Shown here one piece after another: positions 1 to 9,658 of a stretch of DNA of 64,000 nt (its first letter is position 1; each line of letters opens with the position of its first letter). The stretch is from Pseudomonas sp. H3(2019) (lineage in GTDB: Bacteria; Pseudomonadota; Gammaproteobacteria; Pseudomonadales; Pseudomonadaceae), in the NCBI RefSeq assembly GCF_007713465.1, contig NZ_VMSG01000015.1, forward strand, positions 86,680 to 150,679, written 5' to 3'. The notes beneath the pieces were generated by a model, which was given only the letters and a program-made list of their open reading frames with translations, was not told where the DNA came from and ran no database searches. Position numbers and translations under genes: made by a program.

Positions 1-2096
1 AGAGGGAACAGAACCTCTACACCACCCTGGATCAGGACGTTACCACCAAACGGCAGCGGATCCTGGTCCGGGTCGACGGAAGTTCCCGGGTTAACGCCAC
101 GGCTCGGCGTACTGCGAGGACCCAGCGTGCTGTCCTTGAAGCCGCGAACCGAGTTGAAACCACCCGCGTAGTAGTTCTCGTAGAACGGCAGGCCACTGGT
201 CGAACCATAACCGTCACCATAGCCCAGCTCTGTATGCAGACGCATGGTGTAGTTATCGGTCAATGGCTGGAACAGTTGGCCACGGTAATCCAGTTTGAAG
301 AAAGACAGGTCGCTACCCGGTGTCGTCGCTTCCATCGTCAAACTCTGGGAATGACCACGAGTCGCCAGCACGCCTTTGTTCAGTGTCGACTCGGACCAAC
401 CGGCCGAAGCCTTGAAGTTCAGGAACTGGTCGCCTTCACGGTTAACGAAATCAAAAATCTCGTCAACGGTGTACTGACCGGTCTTGATTTTGTCTTGCTG
501 TGCGGTCAGACCAAAGGTCAGACGCGAAGTTTCGCTGATCGGATAACCGACGTTGACGCCAGCACCCAGACTGTCTACCGCGTAGCTGGCTACGTTGACG
601 TCGAGGTTTTTGTAGTCGGTGGTGCGATAGAAAGCGTTGTAACCCAGACTCACGCCATCGGCTGTCCAGTACGGGTCGACATAACCGAAGTTATAACGGC
701 TCTGGTATTGGCTACGAGTCAAGCCGATGCTGACCTTGTTACCGGTACCCAGGAAGTTGTTCTGGGTAATCGAACCACCCAGGATCAAACCGGCGCTCTG
801 AGCAAAACCGACGCTGGCGGTAATCGAACCGGAAGGTTGCTCTTCAACGGCATAGTTCACGTCAACCTGGTCATCGACACCCGGTACAGCCGGAGTCTCG
901 ACGTTGACTTCCTTGAAGAAGCCCAGACGTTCCAGGCGGGTCTTGGACTGGTCGATCAGATAGGTCGAAGCCCAGCCACCTTCCATCTGGCGCATTTCAC
1001 GACGGAGCACTTCGTCTTCCGACTTGGTGTTGCCGCGGAAGTTGATACGGTTTACGTAAGCACGCTTGCCCGGATCGACCACAAAGGTGATATCAACGGT
1101 GTGATCGTCGTCATGCGGAGTCGGTACGCCGTTGACGTTGGCGAAGGTGTAGCCCTCGTTACCCAGGCGACGGGTGATCAACTCAGAAGTCGTGGTCATC
1201 AGCTTGCGCGAGAACACCTGACCTTTTTGCACCAGCAGCAGCGCCTTGACCTGATCTTCAGGGACCTTCAGGTCACCGCTGAGCTTCACGTCACGAACGT
1301 TGTACTTCTGACCTTCGTTGATGTTGACGGTGATATAGACGTGTTTTTTGTCCGGGGTGATCGAAACCTGGGTCGAAGCGATATCCATGTTGATATAGCC
1401 ACGGTCCAGGTAGTAGGAACGCAGACGTTCCAGGTCACCGGAAAGTTTTTCACGAGCATACTTGTCATCGTTCTTGAAGAACGACAACCAGTTGGAGGTC
1501 TTGAGTTCGAACAGGTCGATCAGGTCTTCATCAGGGAAAACCGTGTTACCCACCACGTTGATGTGCTGGATAGCCGCGACAGTGCCTTCGTTGATATTGA
1601 CCTTCAAGCCAACGCGGTTGCGCGGCTGAGGAACAACTTCAGTGTCAACGGTGGCCGAGTAGCGGCCTTGAGCAACGTACTGGCGCTGCAGCTCGTTACG
1701 CACGCCTTCAAGCGTCGCACGCTGGAAGATCTCGCCTTCGGCCAGACCGGATTGTTTAAGGCCTTTCATCAGGTCTTCAGTGGAGATCGCCTTGTTGCCT
1801 TCGATCTCGATACTGGCGACCGACGGGCGCTCGACTACAGTAATGACCAGGACATTGCCATCGCGGCCCAGCTGGATATCTTGAAAGAAACCGGTTTTGA
1901 ACAGCGCACGAGTGGATTCCACCAGGCGACGATCATCCGCCTGTTCACCGACGTTCAACGGCAAGGCACCAAAGACGCTACCCGCGGATACCCGCTGGAG
2001 GCCATTGATACGAATATCGGAGATAGTGAAGGACTCGGCGTGAACTTCGGCGATCATCAATACGGTGAGAACCGCAGTTAGCAGCAGACGTTTCAT
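1..2096 (-). CDS. bamA: Outer membrane protein assembly factor BamA, 3' end cut by the window edge
   Basis: This is the essential Omp85-family protein that folds and inserts beta-barrel proteins into the outer membrane as the core of the BAM complex. About 698 codons are visible from ATG 2096. A cleavable signal peptide (residues 1-20, ending VHA) precedes a series of POTRA repeats to about residue 420. The start of the C-terminal barrel follows, with the 'VRGF' motif of the barrel interior close to the window edge. The family is usually near 790 residues, so roughly the last 90 lie outside the window. It lies 74 bp downstream of rseP on the same strand, the usual rseP-bamA order. The identification is secure. 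Confidence 0.96.
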   Translation of the reverse strand, partial: MKRLLLTAVLTVLMIAEVHAESFTISDIRINGLQRVSAGSVFGALPLNVGEQADDRRLVESTRALFKTGFFQDIQLGRDGNVLVITVVERPSVASIEIEGNKAISTEDLMKGLKQSGLAEGEIFQRATLEGVRNELQRQYVAQGRYSATVDTEVVPQPRNRVGLKVNINEGTVAAIQHINVVGNTVFPDEDLIDLFELKTSNWLSFFKNDDKYAREKLSGDLERLRSYYLDRGYINMDIASTQVSITPDKKHVYITVNINEGQKYNVRDVKLSGDLKVPEDQVKALLLVQKGQVFSRKLMTTTSELITRRLGNEGYTFANVNGVPTPHDDDHTVDITFVVDPGKRAYVNRINFRGNTKSEDEVLRREMRQMEGGWASTYLIDQSKTRLERLGFFKEVNVETPAVPGVDDQVDVNYAVEEQPSGSITASVGFAQSAGLILGGSITQNNFLGTGNKVSIGLTRSQYQSRYNFGYVDPYWTADGVSLGYNAFYRTTDYKNLDVNVASYAVDSLGAGVNVGYPISETSRLTFGLTAQQDKIKTGQYTVDEIFDFVNREGDQFLNFKASAGWSESTLNKGVLATRGHSQSLTMEATTPGSDLSFFKLDYRGQLFQPLTDNYTMRLHTELGYGDGYGSTSGLPFYENYYAGGFNSVRGFKDSTLGPRSTPSRGVNPGTSVDPDQDPLPFGGNVLIQGGVEVLFP

Positions 2097-2170
2097 GAAG
2101 TCCTTTCTTATTCCAACTGGCAATAAACAAACTGCCGCAAAATGCGGCAGATTCGCAATTCAGCGAAGCG

Positions 2171-3523
2171 TTACAGTCGACCCAGATCGTTGACCAGAGC
2201 AAGCAACATCACCCCGATCACCAAACTGATACCGATCTGTATCCCCCAACTCTGCACCCGATCCGACAAGGGACGACCACGCGTCCACTCGATCAGATAA
2301 AACAACAGATGCCCCCCATCCAGTACAGGAATGGGCAGCAAATTCAGAACGCCCAGGCTAATACTCAGATAAGCCAGGAAATTCAGGAAATCAGCGACAC
2401 CCGACTGGGCAGAAGCGCCCGCCACTTTAGCAATGGTTATCGGTCCACTCAAGTTTTTTACCGAGAGCTCGCCGAACAACATTTTCTTTAGTGAATCAAG
2501 GGTCAGCACACTCATGGTCCAAGTGCGTCGAGCACCTTCGCCAATCGCGGCGACGGGACCGTAGCTGACCTCGCGAATCATCTCTGGTGGCCAATCGATA
2601 GCCTTCACCCCTGCACCCAGATAACCACTGGCTACTTTCGCCTTGTCGCGAGTTGCCAAGGTAACCGGGACGTCGATTTGAGCACCGTCACGCTCGATAT
2701 GCAGCACAATTTTGGTATCAGGACGCACACGCACCCAATCGACCACTTGCTGCCAATCGGTCAGCGCCTGGCCATCGAGCGCCAGCAGACGGTCACCGGT
2801 CTTCAGGCCTGCTGCCTGCGCCGGACCCTTAGGATCCAGCTCAGCCAACACCGGCGGCAATGCCGGACGCCAAGGGCGAATACCCAGCGAACGAATCGGG
2901 TCCGGCTCATCAGCCCCCTTGAGCCAGTGATCCAGGACCAGCTCGCGCGGCGAATCGGCAGTAGAGCCCTGTTCGCGCACCAGCAATTGCAACGAACCAC
3001 TTTCACCAAGACGCCGGACCAGTTGCAGATTCACCGCTGCCCAACCCGAAGTCGGCTCGCCATCGATGGCGACGATTTCCTGCCCCGGACTCAAACCGGC
3101 CTTGGCGGCCATGCTGCCGACTTCAACGGCTCCGATGACAGGACGCACTTGCTCGGTGCCAAGCATCGCCAGCACCCAGAAAAACGCCAGCGCCAACAAA
3201 AAGTTGGCGATAGGCCCGGCAGCTACGATGGCGATGCGCTGACGAACGGATTTGCGATTAAAGGCCTGATCAAGCTGATCGGACGGCACTTCGCCTTCAC
3301 GCTCATCAAGCATCTTCACGTAACCACCCAGAGGGATGGCGGCGATCACGAACTCGGTGCCGCGCCGGTCATGCCAGCGCAGCAATGGCAGGCCGAAGCC
3401 CACGGAGAAACGCAGAACCTTGACGCCACAGCGACGCGCGACCCAGAAATGGCCAAATTCATGGAAGGTGACCAGCACGCCCAAAGCCACCAGGGTGCCG
3501 ACAATCATATAGAGCGCGCTCAT
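2171..3523 (-). CDS. rseP: Site-2 intramembrane metalloprotease RseP (MucP)
   Basis: RseP cuts the transmembrane anti-sigma factor (RseA/MucA) after DegS/AlgW and so releases the extracytoplasmic sigma factor AlgU/RpoE. The zinc-binding HEFGH lies at residues 21-25 in the first membrane segment. Two PDZ domains sit in the periplasmic middle. The third zinc ligand is in LDGG at 401-404, inside a C-terminal membrane segment. The length of 450 aa is normal. It sits between dxr and bamA in the conserved envelope block; the ATG at 3523 fits the first membrane helix directly. Confidence 0.96.
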   Translation of the reverse strand: MSALYMIVGTLVALGVLVTFHEFGHFWVARRCGVKVLRFSVGFGLPLLRWHDRRGTEFVIAAIPLGGYVKMLDEREGEVPSDQLDQAFNRKSVRQRIAIVAAGPIANFLLALAFFWVLAMLGTEQVRPVIGAVEVGSMAAKAGLSPGQEIVAIDGEPTSGWAAVNLQLVRRLGESGSLQLLVREQGSTADSPRELVLDHWLKGADEPDPIRSLGIRPWRPALPPVLAELDPKGPAQAAGLKTGDRLLALDGQALTDWQQVVDWVRVRPDTKIVLHIERDGAQIDVPVTLATRDKAKVASGYLGAGVKAIDWPPEMIREVSYGPVAAIGEGARRTWTMSVLTLDSLKKMLFGELSVKNLSGPITIAKVAGASAQSGVADFLNFLAYLSISLGVLNLLPIPVLDGGHLLFYLIEWTRGRPLSDRVQSWGIQIGISLVIGVMLLALVNDLGRL

Positions 3524-3578
3524 CTACTTTTCTCCGCAATCCTATTCAGTGCTGCCGCGGGCAAACCCGCCGCAACAC

Positions 3579-4769
3579 CTATCGCCCGTGACGACTCAAC
3601 CAACGCTCGGCCAGGACACGCGCTTTCGCGTCCGCAGTGAAAACCGCATCGAGATCATCGACCGAAACCACAGGTTCGAGGTTTAACACCTCTTCGATGA
3701 TACTCGCGATCTCCAGGTAACGGACACGCCCATCGAGAAAGGCGGCAACAGCCACCTCATTCGCCGCGTTCAGCATGGCCGGAGCATTGTTCCCGGCCTC
3801 TGCCGCCTGGCGCGCCAGACGCAAGCACGGGAAACGCTCTTCGTCGGGCGCCTGGAAGTCCAGACGCGCGATTGCAAACAGATCCAGCGGCGCAACCCCG
3901 GAGTCGATGCGCTCAGGCCATGCCAGCGCATTGGCAATCGGCGTCCGCATATCCGGATTGCCCAACTGCGCCAATACCGAACCATCGACGTAGTCGACCA
4001 GCGAATGAATCACGCTTTGCGGATGAATCACCACTTCGACCTGTGACGGTTTTGCATCAAATAGCCAACAGGCCTCGATCAGCTCCAGGCCTTTGTTCAT
4101 CATGCTGGCCGAATCGACCGAAATTTTGCGCCCCATCGACCAGTTGGGATGGGCACACGCCTGCTCTGGCGTAACATGCGCCAACTCAGCCATGGATGTC
4201 TGCCGGAACGGACCGCCAGAGGCTGTGAGTAAAATCCGACGAACACCTACAGCGCCAAGCCCACGGGAAAAATCTGCGGGCATGCACTGAAAGATCGCAT
4301 TGTGCTCGCTGTCGATCGGCAGCAGCACCGACCCGCTCTTGTGCACGGCCTGCATGAACAGAGCGCCGGACATCACCAGCGCTTCCTTGTTGGCCAGCAG
4401 AATCTTCTTGCCCGCCTCGACCGCCGCCAGCGTCGGACGCAAACCCGCCGCACCGACAATCGCCGCCATCACCGCATCGACTTCAGCATCGGAGGCCACC
4501 TGACACAGGCCCTCCTCCCCCACCAGCACGCGCGTTGAAAGGCCCGCAGCGCGCAGATCGTCTTGCAGACGCCGGGCAGCCACGGGCTCCGGCACAACAG
4601 CAAAACGCGGCACATGGCAGATACACAAGGCCAGCAGCTCACTCAGGCGAGAGAAGCCGCTCAAGGCAAAGACTTGATAGCGCTCGGGATGACGCGCGAT
4701 GACATCAAGGGTGCTAAGACCAATAGAACCCGTCGCCCCCAGGACTGTGATCTGTTGCGGGCGGCTCAC
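3579..4769 (-). CDS. dxr: 1-deoxy-D-xylulose 5-phosphate reductoisomerase
   Basis: Dxr (IspC) converts DXP to 2-C-methyl-D-erythritol 4-phosphate with NADPH, the committed step of the MEP isoprenoid pathway. The N-terminal nucleotide-binding motif GATGSIG is at residues 11-17. The metal and substrate region with 'SVDSASMMNKG' follows the middle of the protein. I chose the GTG at 4769, giving 396 aa, because it overlaps the cdsA stop as GTGA and matches the family length. A further in-frame GTG at 4784 would add five residues inside cdsA. The product feeds UppS, encoded two genes upstream. Confidence 0.95.
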   Translation of the reverse strand: MSRPQQITVLGATGSIGLSTLDVIARHPERYQVFALSGFSRLSELLALCICHVPRFAVVPEPVAARRLQDDLRAAGLSTRVLVGEEGLCQVASDAEVDAVMAAIVGAAGLRPTLAAVEAGKKILLANKEALVMSGALFMQAVHKSGSVLLPIDSEHNAIFQCMPADFSRGLGAVGVRRILLTASGGPFRQTSMAELAHVTPEQACAHPNWSMGRKISVDSASMMNKGLELIEACWLFDAKPSQVEVVIHPQSVIHSLVDYVDGSVLAQLGNPDMRTPIANALAWPERIDSGVAPLDLFAIARLDFQAPDEERFPCLRLARQAAEAGNNAPAMLNAANEVAVAAFLDGRVRYLEIASIIEEVLNLEPVVSVDDLDAVFTADAKARVLAERWLSRHGR

Positions 4770-5572
4770 GATGTGGCCATCCACAGCAATACCGCAAACA
4801 CCGGAATCGCCGCGGTGAGACTGTCGATACGATCCAGAATGCCGCCATGACCCGGCAGCAGGTTACTGCTGTCCTTGATGCCCGACTGGCGCTTGAACAT
4901 ACTTTCGGTCAAATCGCCGACCACCGAGATAAACACGATAATCGCCGCACCGATCAACCCTTTCAGCATCTCGCCAATCGTCCAGTCACGCACCAGACCA
5001 ACGATGGCGGTGATCACCAGACTCAGCAGCAAGCCGCCGTACACGCCTTCCCAGCTTTTGCCAGGACTGACCTGCGGAGCAAGCTTGCGCCGGCCGAATG
5101 CCCGGCCGGAAAAGTAAGCGCCGATGTCTGCGCCCCAGACCAGCACCATCACCGCCATGATCAGCCAGTTACCCAGCGGCTCTTGCTTGATCAGGATCAA
5201 ACCTTGCCAGGCCGGCAACAGGATCATCAGGCCGATGACCAGCTTGCAGGCCGCACTGGCCCAATGCTCACTGGTCTTGGGATAGGTCAGCACCAGGTAG
5301 GTTGCCACCGCCCACCAGAGCACGGCAGCACCCAGCACCCAAGGCGAAAGCCCCGGCAGCACGTGCATGATAAACAGCATCGCCGCGACCACCGCCGCAT
5401 AAGCGACACGGATCGGCTGCGCGGTGAAACCTGCCAGGCGCGCCCATTCCCAGGCACCCAGAGTCACGACCAGGCCGATAAACAGCGCAAAAACGGAGCC
5501 CTCGAGCAGAAAAAAACCGCACAGGGCGATCGGCAGCAGGATCAGCGCAGTGATGATTCGTTGTTTAAGCAT
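4766..5572 (-). CDS. cdsA: Phosphatidate cytidylyltransferase
   Basis: CdsA makes CDP-diacylglycerol from phosphatidate and CTP, the branch point of phospholipid synthesis. The 268-aa protein is almost entirely hydrophobic with about eight membrane segments. It carries the family signature near residues 200-240 (SVVGDLTESMFKR, GIKD, GHGGILDRIDS). It is coupled on both sides: its ATG overlaps the uppS stop as TAATG, and its stop overlaps the dxr start. Confidence 0.95.
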   Translation of the reverse strand: MLKQRIITALILLPIALCGFFLLEGSVFALFIGLVVTLGAWEWARLAGFTAQPIRVAYAAVVAAMLFIMHVLPGLSPWVLGAAVLWWAVATYLVLTYPKTSEHWASAACKLVIGLMILLPAWQGLILIKQEPLGNWLIMAVMVLVWGADIGAYFSGRAFGRRKLAPQVSPGKSWEGVYGGLLLSLVITAIVGLVRDWTIGEMLKGLIGAAIIVFISVVGDLTESMFKRQSGIKDSSNLLPGHGGILDRIDSLTAAIPVFAVLLWMATS

Positions 5573-6327
5573 TAAACCCGGGCTCCAGCCTCGACCTGCT
5601 CACTCGTTTTACCGAAGCGACGCTGGCGAGAAGCGAAATCGGCCAATGCATTACGCATGGCTTCGTGTTTGAAGTCCGGCCAGAACAGGTCGGAGAAATA
5701 CAGTTCGGAGTACGCCAATTGCCACAGCAGGAAGTTGCTGATGCGATGCTCGCCACCGGTACGAATGCACAAGTCCGGCAACGGCAGATCACCGGTAGCC
5801 AGACAGGTCTGCAGCAACTCGGGAGTGATGTCGTCCGGACGCAAATGCCCGGCCTGAACTTCTCGCGCCAGACGTTGCGCAGCCTGGGCGATATCCCATT
5901 GGCCGCCATAGTTGGCCGCTATCTGCAGGACAAAACGATTGGCGCCGACTGTCATTGCCTCCGCCTCACGCATGGCTGCCTGAAGCTCGGGATGAAAACG
6001 CGAACGATCGCCGATAATACGCAACATGATGTTGTTGTCGTTGAGGCGTTTGGCCTCGCGACGCAACGCCTTGAAAAACAAATCCATCAAGGCGCTGACT
6101 TCATCGGCCGGACGCTGCCAGTTTTCACTGGAGAAGGCGAACAGGGTCAGTACTTCAACCCCGGCCTCAGCGCACACCTCAATGACCGCGCGCACAGCGT
6201 CGACGCCAGCCTTGTGCCCGGCAACACCGGGCAAGAAACGTTTTTTTGCCCAGCGATTATTACCGTCCATGATGATCGCGACGTGGCGCGGCACCGAGGA
6301 CAGCACTGGCTGCTTGGTCTTTTCCAT
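5572..6327 (-). CDS. uppS: Undecaprenyl diphosphate synthase (cis-prenyltransferase)
   Basis: UppS condenses isopentenyl diphosphate onto farnesyl diphosphate to make the C55 lipid carrier for peptidoglycan and O-antigen. The catalytic Asp is at residue 21 in IMDGNNRWAKKR. The C-terminal part has the conserved 'DLCIRTGGEHRISNFLLWQ' substrate-binding segment and 'FWPDF'. The length of 251 aa is usual. It lies 17 bp after frr and is translationally coupled to cdsA. Confidence 0.96.
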   Translation of the reverse strand: MEKTKQPVLSSVPRHVAIIMDGNNRWAKKRFLPGVAGHKAGVDAVRAVIEVCAEAGVEVLTLFAFSSENWQRPADEVSALMDLFFKALRREAKRLNDNNIMLRIIGDRSRFHPELQAAMREAEAMTVGANRFVLQIAANYGGQWDIAQAAQRLAREVQAGHLRPDDITPELLQTCLATGDLPLPDLCIRTGGEHRISNFLLWQLAYSELYFSDLFWPDFKHEAMRNALADFASRQRRFGKTSEQVEAGARV

Positions 6328-6344
6328 GAAGGCGTCCTGACCCC

Positions 6345-6902
6345 TTATACGGCCATCAGGTCCTTTTCTTTGTCTTCTGTGAGCTTATTGATCTGAGCCT
6401 CGAAGTCTTTGATCAACTTGTCGATATCGGCACTCGCGCGACGCTCTTCGTCTTCGCTGATTTCCTTATCCTTGACCAGCTTCTTCAGGTCGCCCAGTGC
6501 ATCACGGCGAATATTACGCACCGCGACACGAGCATCTTCGGCAGCACTGCGCGCTTGCTTGGTGAAACCCTTGCGGGTCTCCTCGGTCAAGGCCGGCATG
6601 GATATCAGCAGCAACTCACCCAGGTTCGTTGGATTGAGGTTCAGACCAGCACTCTGGATCGCCTTGTCGACCGCTGCGAGCATGTTGCGCTCGAATGCCA
6701 CGACTTGCAGGGTCCGGGAGTCCTTCACGGTGACGTTGGCCACGCTGCTCAAAGGAGTATCCGAACCGTAGTAAGGCACCATCACGCTGCCCAGGATACT
6801 TGGGTGCGCCTTACCTGTACGAATCTGACCAAAAGCGTGCGCCAGCGATTCCAGGGACTTGGTCATGCGCTCTTGAGCGTCTTTCTTGATTTCGTTGATC
6901 AT
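6345..6902 (-). CDS. frr: Ribosome recycling factor
   Basis: RRF works with EF-G to split post-termination ribosomes. The 185-aa sequence has the typical start (MINEIKKDAQERM), the 'RTGKAHPSIL' segment, and the C-terminal helix rich in Lys and Glu. The start ATG overlaps the pyrH stop as ATGA, so the two are translationally coupled. The length and order pyrH-frr-uppS are standard. Confidence 0.97.
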   Translation of the reverse strand: MINEIKKDAQERMTKSLESLAHAFGQIRTGKAHPSILGSVMVPYYGSDTPLSSVANVTVKDSRTLQVVAFERNMLAAVDKAIQSAGLNLNPTNLGELLLISMPALTEETRKGFTKQARSAAEDARVAVRNIRRDALGDLKKLVKDKEISEDEERRASADIDKLIKDFEAQINKLTEDKEKDLMAV

Positions 6903-7642
6903 TGTTGGCCTTCCTCGATCAGGGTTCCTTCAGCGCCGCCATGTACGATGTTCAGCAGGGCGCCGGGCTTGTTCATGTTAAATACGCGCAGCGGCATCTT
7001 GTGGTCGCGGCACAGGCAAATGGCCGTCAGATCCATCACACCCAGCTTGCGATCCAGTACTTCATCGTAGGTCAGATGATCGAACTTCTCGGCATGCGGG
7101 TCTTTGAATGGGTCAGCGGTGTACACACCATCAACCTTGGTCGCCTTCAACACGACGTCGGCATCGATCTCGATCGCACGCAAGCAGGCTGCCGAATCCG
7201 TGGTGAAAAACGGGTTGCCGGTACCGGCAGCGAAAATGACCACTTCCTTGGCGTTCAGGTGACGCATGGCTTTGCGGCGATCGTAGTGATCGGTCACGCC
7301 TACCATGGAAATAGCCGACATCACGATGGCCGAGATATTCGCACGTTCCAGCGCATCACGCATGGCCAAGGCGTTCATCACAGTGGCCAGCATGCCCATG
7401 TGGTCGCCAGTTACCCGATCCATACCGGCCGCACTCAGTGCCGCGCCTCGGAACAGGTTACCACCACCAATCACCAGACCGACCTGAACACCGATTCCGA
7501 CCAGTTGGCCGACTTCCAGCGCCATGCGATCCAGAACCTTGGGGTCGATCCCGAACTCTTCGGACCCCATCAGGGCCTCGCCGCTAAGCTTGAGTAGAAT
7601 GCGTTTATAGCGAGCCTGATAACCACTGCCCTGCTGAGCCAT
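6899..7642 (-). CDS. pyrH: UMP kinase
   Basis: PyrH phosphorylates UMP to UDP and belongs to the amino-acid-kinase fold family. It shows KLSGEALMG near residues 18-26, a glycine-rich 'GGGNLFRG' loop, and 'DHMGMLATVMNAL', which are diagnostic. Its 247-aa length is normal. A gap of about 210 bp, containing the tsf terminator and probably its own promoter, separates it from tsf. Its 3' end overlaps frr. Confidence 0.97.
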   Translation of the reverse strand: MAQQGSGYQARYKRILLKLSGEALMGSEEFGIDPKVLDRMALEVGQLVGIGVQVGLVIGGGNLFRGAALSAAGMDRVTGDHMGMLATVMNALAMRDALERANISAIVMSAISMVGVTDHYDRRKAMRHLNAKEVVIFAAGTGNPFFTTDSAACLRAIEIDADVVLKATKVDGVYTADPFKDPHAEKFDHLTYDEVLDRKLGVMDLTAICLCRDHKMPLRVFNMNKPGALLNIVHGGAEGTLIEEGQQ

Positions 7643-7796
7643 TGCGAATCTCTCCTGCGGCGTATTTTAAAAAATTCTTTGCGGGCTGTTTGCAGCCTGC
7701 GTTCACTCTAACGTGGCGCTGTCACAGCGCCATCGGAACACGGCTTTGTAAGCCAGTTCCGACGGAAAACCAAATAAATTGGCTTCCCCATCTGAA

Positions 7797-7828
7797 AAGA
7801 GGCTGCGCGCGTAAGCGGGCAGCCTCTT
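7797..7828 (-). terminator. Intrinsic terminator after tsf
   Basis: A perfect 10-bp inverted repeat (AAGAGGCTGC / GCAGCCTCTT) with a 12-nt loop lies about 25 bp past the tsf stop. In the minus-strand transcript it is followed by TTTTCAG. The position and U-run fit a rho-independent terminator separating rpsB-tsf from pyrH. Confidence 0.75.
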
Positions 7829-7852
7829 CAGGGCGACAGTTAAAAAACCGTC

Positions 7853-8716
7853 TTACTGCTTGGCAGCAGCCAGCTGAGCAGCAACTTCTTCAGCGAAGTT
7901 GTCGACTGGCTTCTCGATGCCTTCGCCTACCTTGAAGTAAGTGAAAGAAACGATTTCAGCACCGGCTTTCTTGGCCAGTTCGCCAACCTTGATTTCAGGG
8001 TTCTTAACGAACGCCTGCTCAACCAGACTTGCTTCAGCCAAGAACTTGCTGATACGGCCTTTGACCATGTTTTCAACGATGTTTTCTGGCTTGCCGGCGA
8101 TCTTGTCAGCGTTGAGGGTCAGGAACACGCCTTTCTCGCGCTCGATCGCTTCAGCGGAAACTTCCGACGGCAGCAGGAATTCAGGGTTGGTAGCCGCTAC
8201 GTGCATAGCGATGTCTTTGGCCAGCTCAACGTCGCCGCCCTTCAGAACAACAGCTACACCGATCTTGTTGCCGTGCAGGTAACCACCAACAACATCACCT
8301 TCAACGCGAGTCAGGCGACGGATGTTGACGTTTTCGCCAACCTTGCCGACCAATACCAGGCGAGCAGCTTCTTGAGCTTCGATCAGAGGCTCAACGGTAG
8401 TCATCTTGTCGGCGAACGCTTTTTCAACGCTAGCAGCAACAAATACCTTGAAGTCGTCCTGCAGAGCCAGGAAGTCAGTCTGCGAGTTCACTTCCAGCAG
8501 GACTGCGGATTTACCGTCTTCTTTCAGAGCGATCGCGCCTTCAGCAGCAACGTTGCCTGCTTTTTTGGCTGCCTTGATGGCGCCCGAAGCACGCATGTCA
8601 TCAATGGCTTTCTCGATGTCGCCGCCAGCCTTGGTCAAGGCTTTCTTGCAGTCCATCATGCCTTCGCCAGTACGCTCGCGCAGTTCTTTGACCAACGCTG
8701 CAGTAATCTCTGCCAT
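7853..8716 (-). CDS. tsf: Elongation factor Ts
   Basis: EF-Ts is the guanine nucleotide exchange factor for EF-Tu. The N-terminal domain has 'LRERTGEGMMDCKKAL', and 'SQTDFLALQDDF', the EF-Tu contact region, follows. I chose the ATG at 8716 (287 aa) because the protein family begins MAEITAALVK and an AGAGGAATTT ribosome binding site precedes it. An in-frame start 33 bp upstream is less likely. It follows rpsB with a hairpin in between. Confidence 0.96.
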   Translation of the reverse strand: MAEITAALVKELRERTGEGMMDCKKALTKAGGDIEKAIDDMRASGAIKAAKKAGNVAAEGAIALKEDGKSAVLLEVNSQTDFLALQDDFKVFVAASVEKAFADKMTTVEPLIEAQEAARLVLVGKVGENVNIRRLTRVEGDVVGGYLHGNKIGVAVVLKGGDVELAKDIAMHVAATNPEFLLPSEVSAEAIEREKGVFLTLNADKIAGKPENIVENMVKGRISKFLAEASLVEQAFVKNPEIKVGELAKKAGAEIVSFTYFKVGEGIEKPVDNFAEEVAAQLAAAKQ

Positions 8717-8867
8717 TTCAAAATTCCTCTTGGATAGGTTATCAACCATTCCACCCGATCGAACGGGCGTTCAATTCTTCCCGAACCACCCTTGTTAGCT
8801 GCTGCACATTACAGATGCAGTAGCGGCACCCTGAAAACAGGCGCCAACAAATGGTTTTCGAGGTGGC

Positions 8868-8892
8868 AAAAAGGGGGCCAAGCCCCCTTTTT
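8868..8892 (-). terminator. Hairpin with U-tract between rpsB and tsf (partial terminator or attenuator)
   Basis: The sequence AAAAAGGGGGC-CAA-GCCCCCTTTTT is a perfect 11-bp inverted repeat with a 3-nt loop. Read on the minus strand it ends in a T-run, about 30 bp past the rpsB stop. It looks like a strong terminator, yet rpsB and tsf are normally co-transcribed, so it may set the S2 to EF-Ts ratio by partial termination. The function is inferred. Confidence 0.7.
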
Positions 8893-8920
8893 GCTTACTG
8901 AGTCAACGCCAAGGCGTCAA

Positions 8921-9658
8921 TTACTCAGCTGCTGCTACCGGAGCTTCTTCAACGAACTGCTCGGTGCCGCCAGCAACGTGGTTGCGACCGCGGATTACAG
9001 CGTCAGCCATCGAACCCATGTACAACTGGATAGCGCGGATTGCGTCATCGTTGCCTGGGATGATGTAGTCAACGCCTTCCGGGCTGCTGTTGGTATCGAC
9101 TACGCCGATAACCGGGATACCCAGCTTGTTGGCTTCGGTGATCGCGATACGCTCGTGATCAACGTCGATAACGAACAGTGCGTCAGGCAGACCGCCCATG
9201 TCCTTGATACCACCCAGGGAACGATCCAGCTTTTCCAGGTCGCGAGTGCGCATCAGCGCCTCTTTCTTGGTCAGCTTGGCGAAAGTACCGTCTTCGGCTT
9301 GCACTTCAAGGTCACGCAGACGCTTGATGGAAGCACGGATGGTTTTGAAGTTGGTCAGCATGCCGCCCAACCAGCGGTGATCGACGTACGGCGAACCGCA
9401 ACGCGCTGCTTCTTCAGCAACGATCTTGCCAGCGGAACGCTTGGTGCCGACGAACAGAATCTTGTTTTTGCCCTGGGCCAGACGCTCTACGAAAGTCAGA
9501 GCTTCGTTGAACATTGGCAGGGTTTTTTCAAGGTTGATGATGTGGATCTTGTTACGCGCACCGAAAATGTACTTACCCATTTTCGGGTTCCAGTAACGGG
9601 TCTGGTGACCGAAGTGCACACCGGCCTTCAGCATATCGCGCATGTTGACTTGGGACAT
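8921..9658 (-). CDS. rpsB: 30S ribosomal protein S2
   Basis: S2 is a small-subunit protein needed for S1 binding. The 245-aa sequence starts MSQVNMRDMLKAGVHFGHQ and has the conserved 'NPKMGKYIFGARNKIHIINL' and 'GTKRSAG' segments. It is the first gene of the rpsB-tsf unit and diverges from map. A good ribosome binding site (AAGGAAC) precedes ATG 9658. Confidence 0.97.
   Translation of the reverse strand: MSQVNMRDMLKAGVHFGHQTRYWNPKMGKYIFGARNKIHIINLEKTLPMFNEALTFVERLAQGKNKILFVGTKRSAGKIVAEEAARCGSPYVDHRWLGGMLTNFKTIRASIKRLRDLEVQAEDGTFAKLTKKEALMRTRDLEKLDRSLGGIKDMGGLPDALFVIDVDHERIAITEANKLGIPVIGVVDTNSSPEGVDYIIPGNDDAIRAIQLYMGSMADAVIRGRNHVAGGTEQFVEEAPVAAAE

Noticed and set aside
234..2081. 615-codon open frame on the plus strand opposite bamA
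   Set aside because: It is the antisense of BamA codons, has no ribosome binding site and no family likeness. Long antisense frames are common in GC-rich genomes with biased codons.
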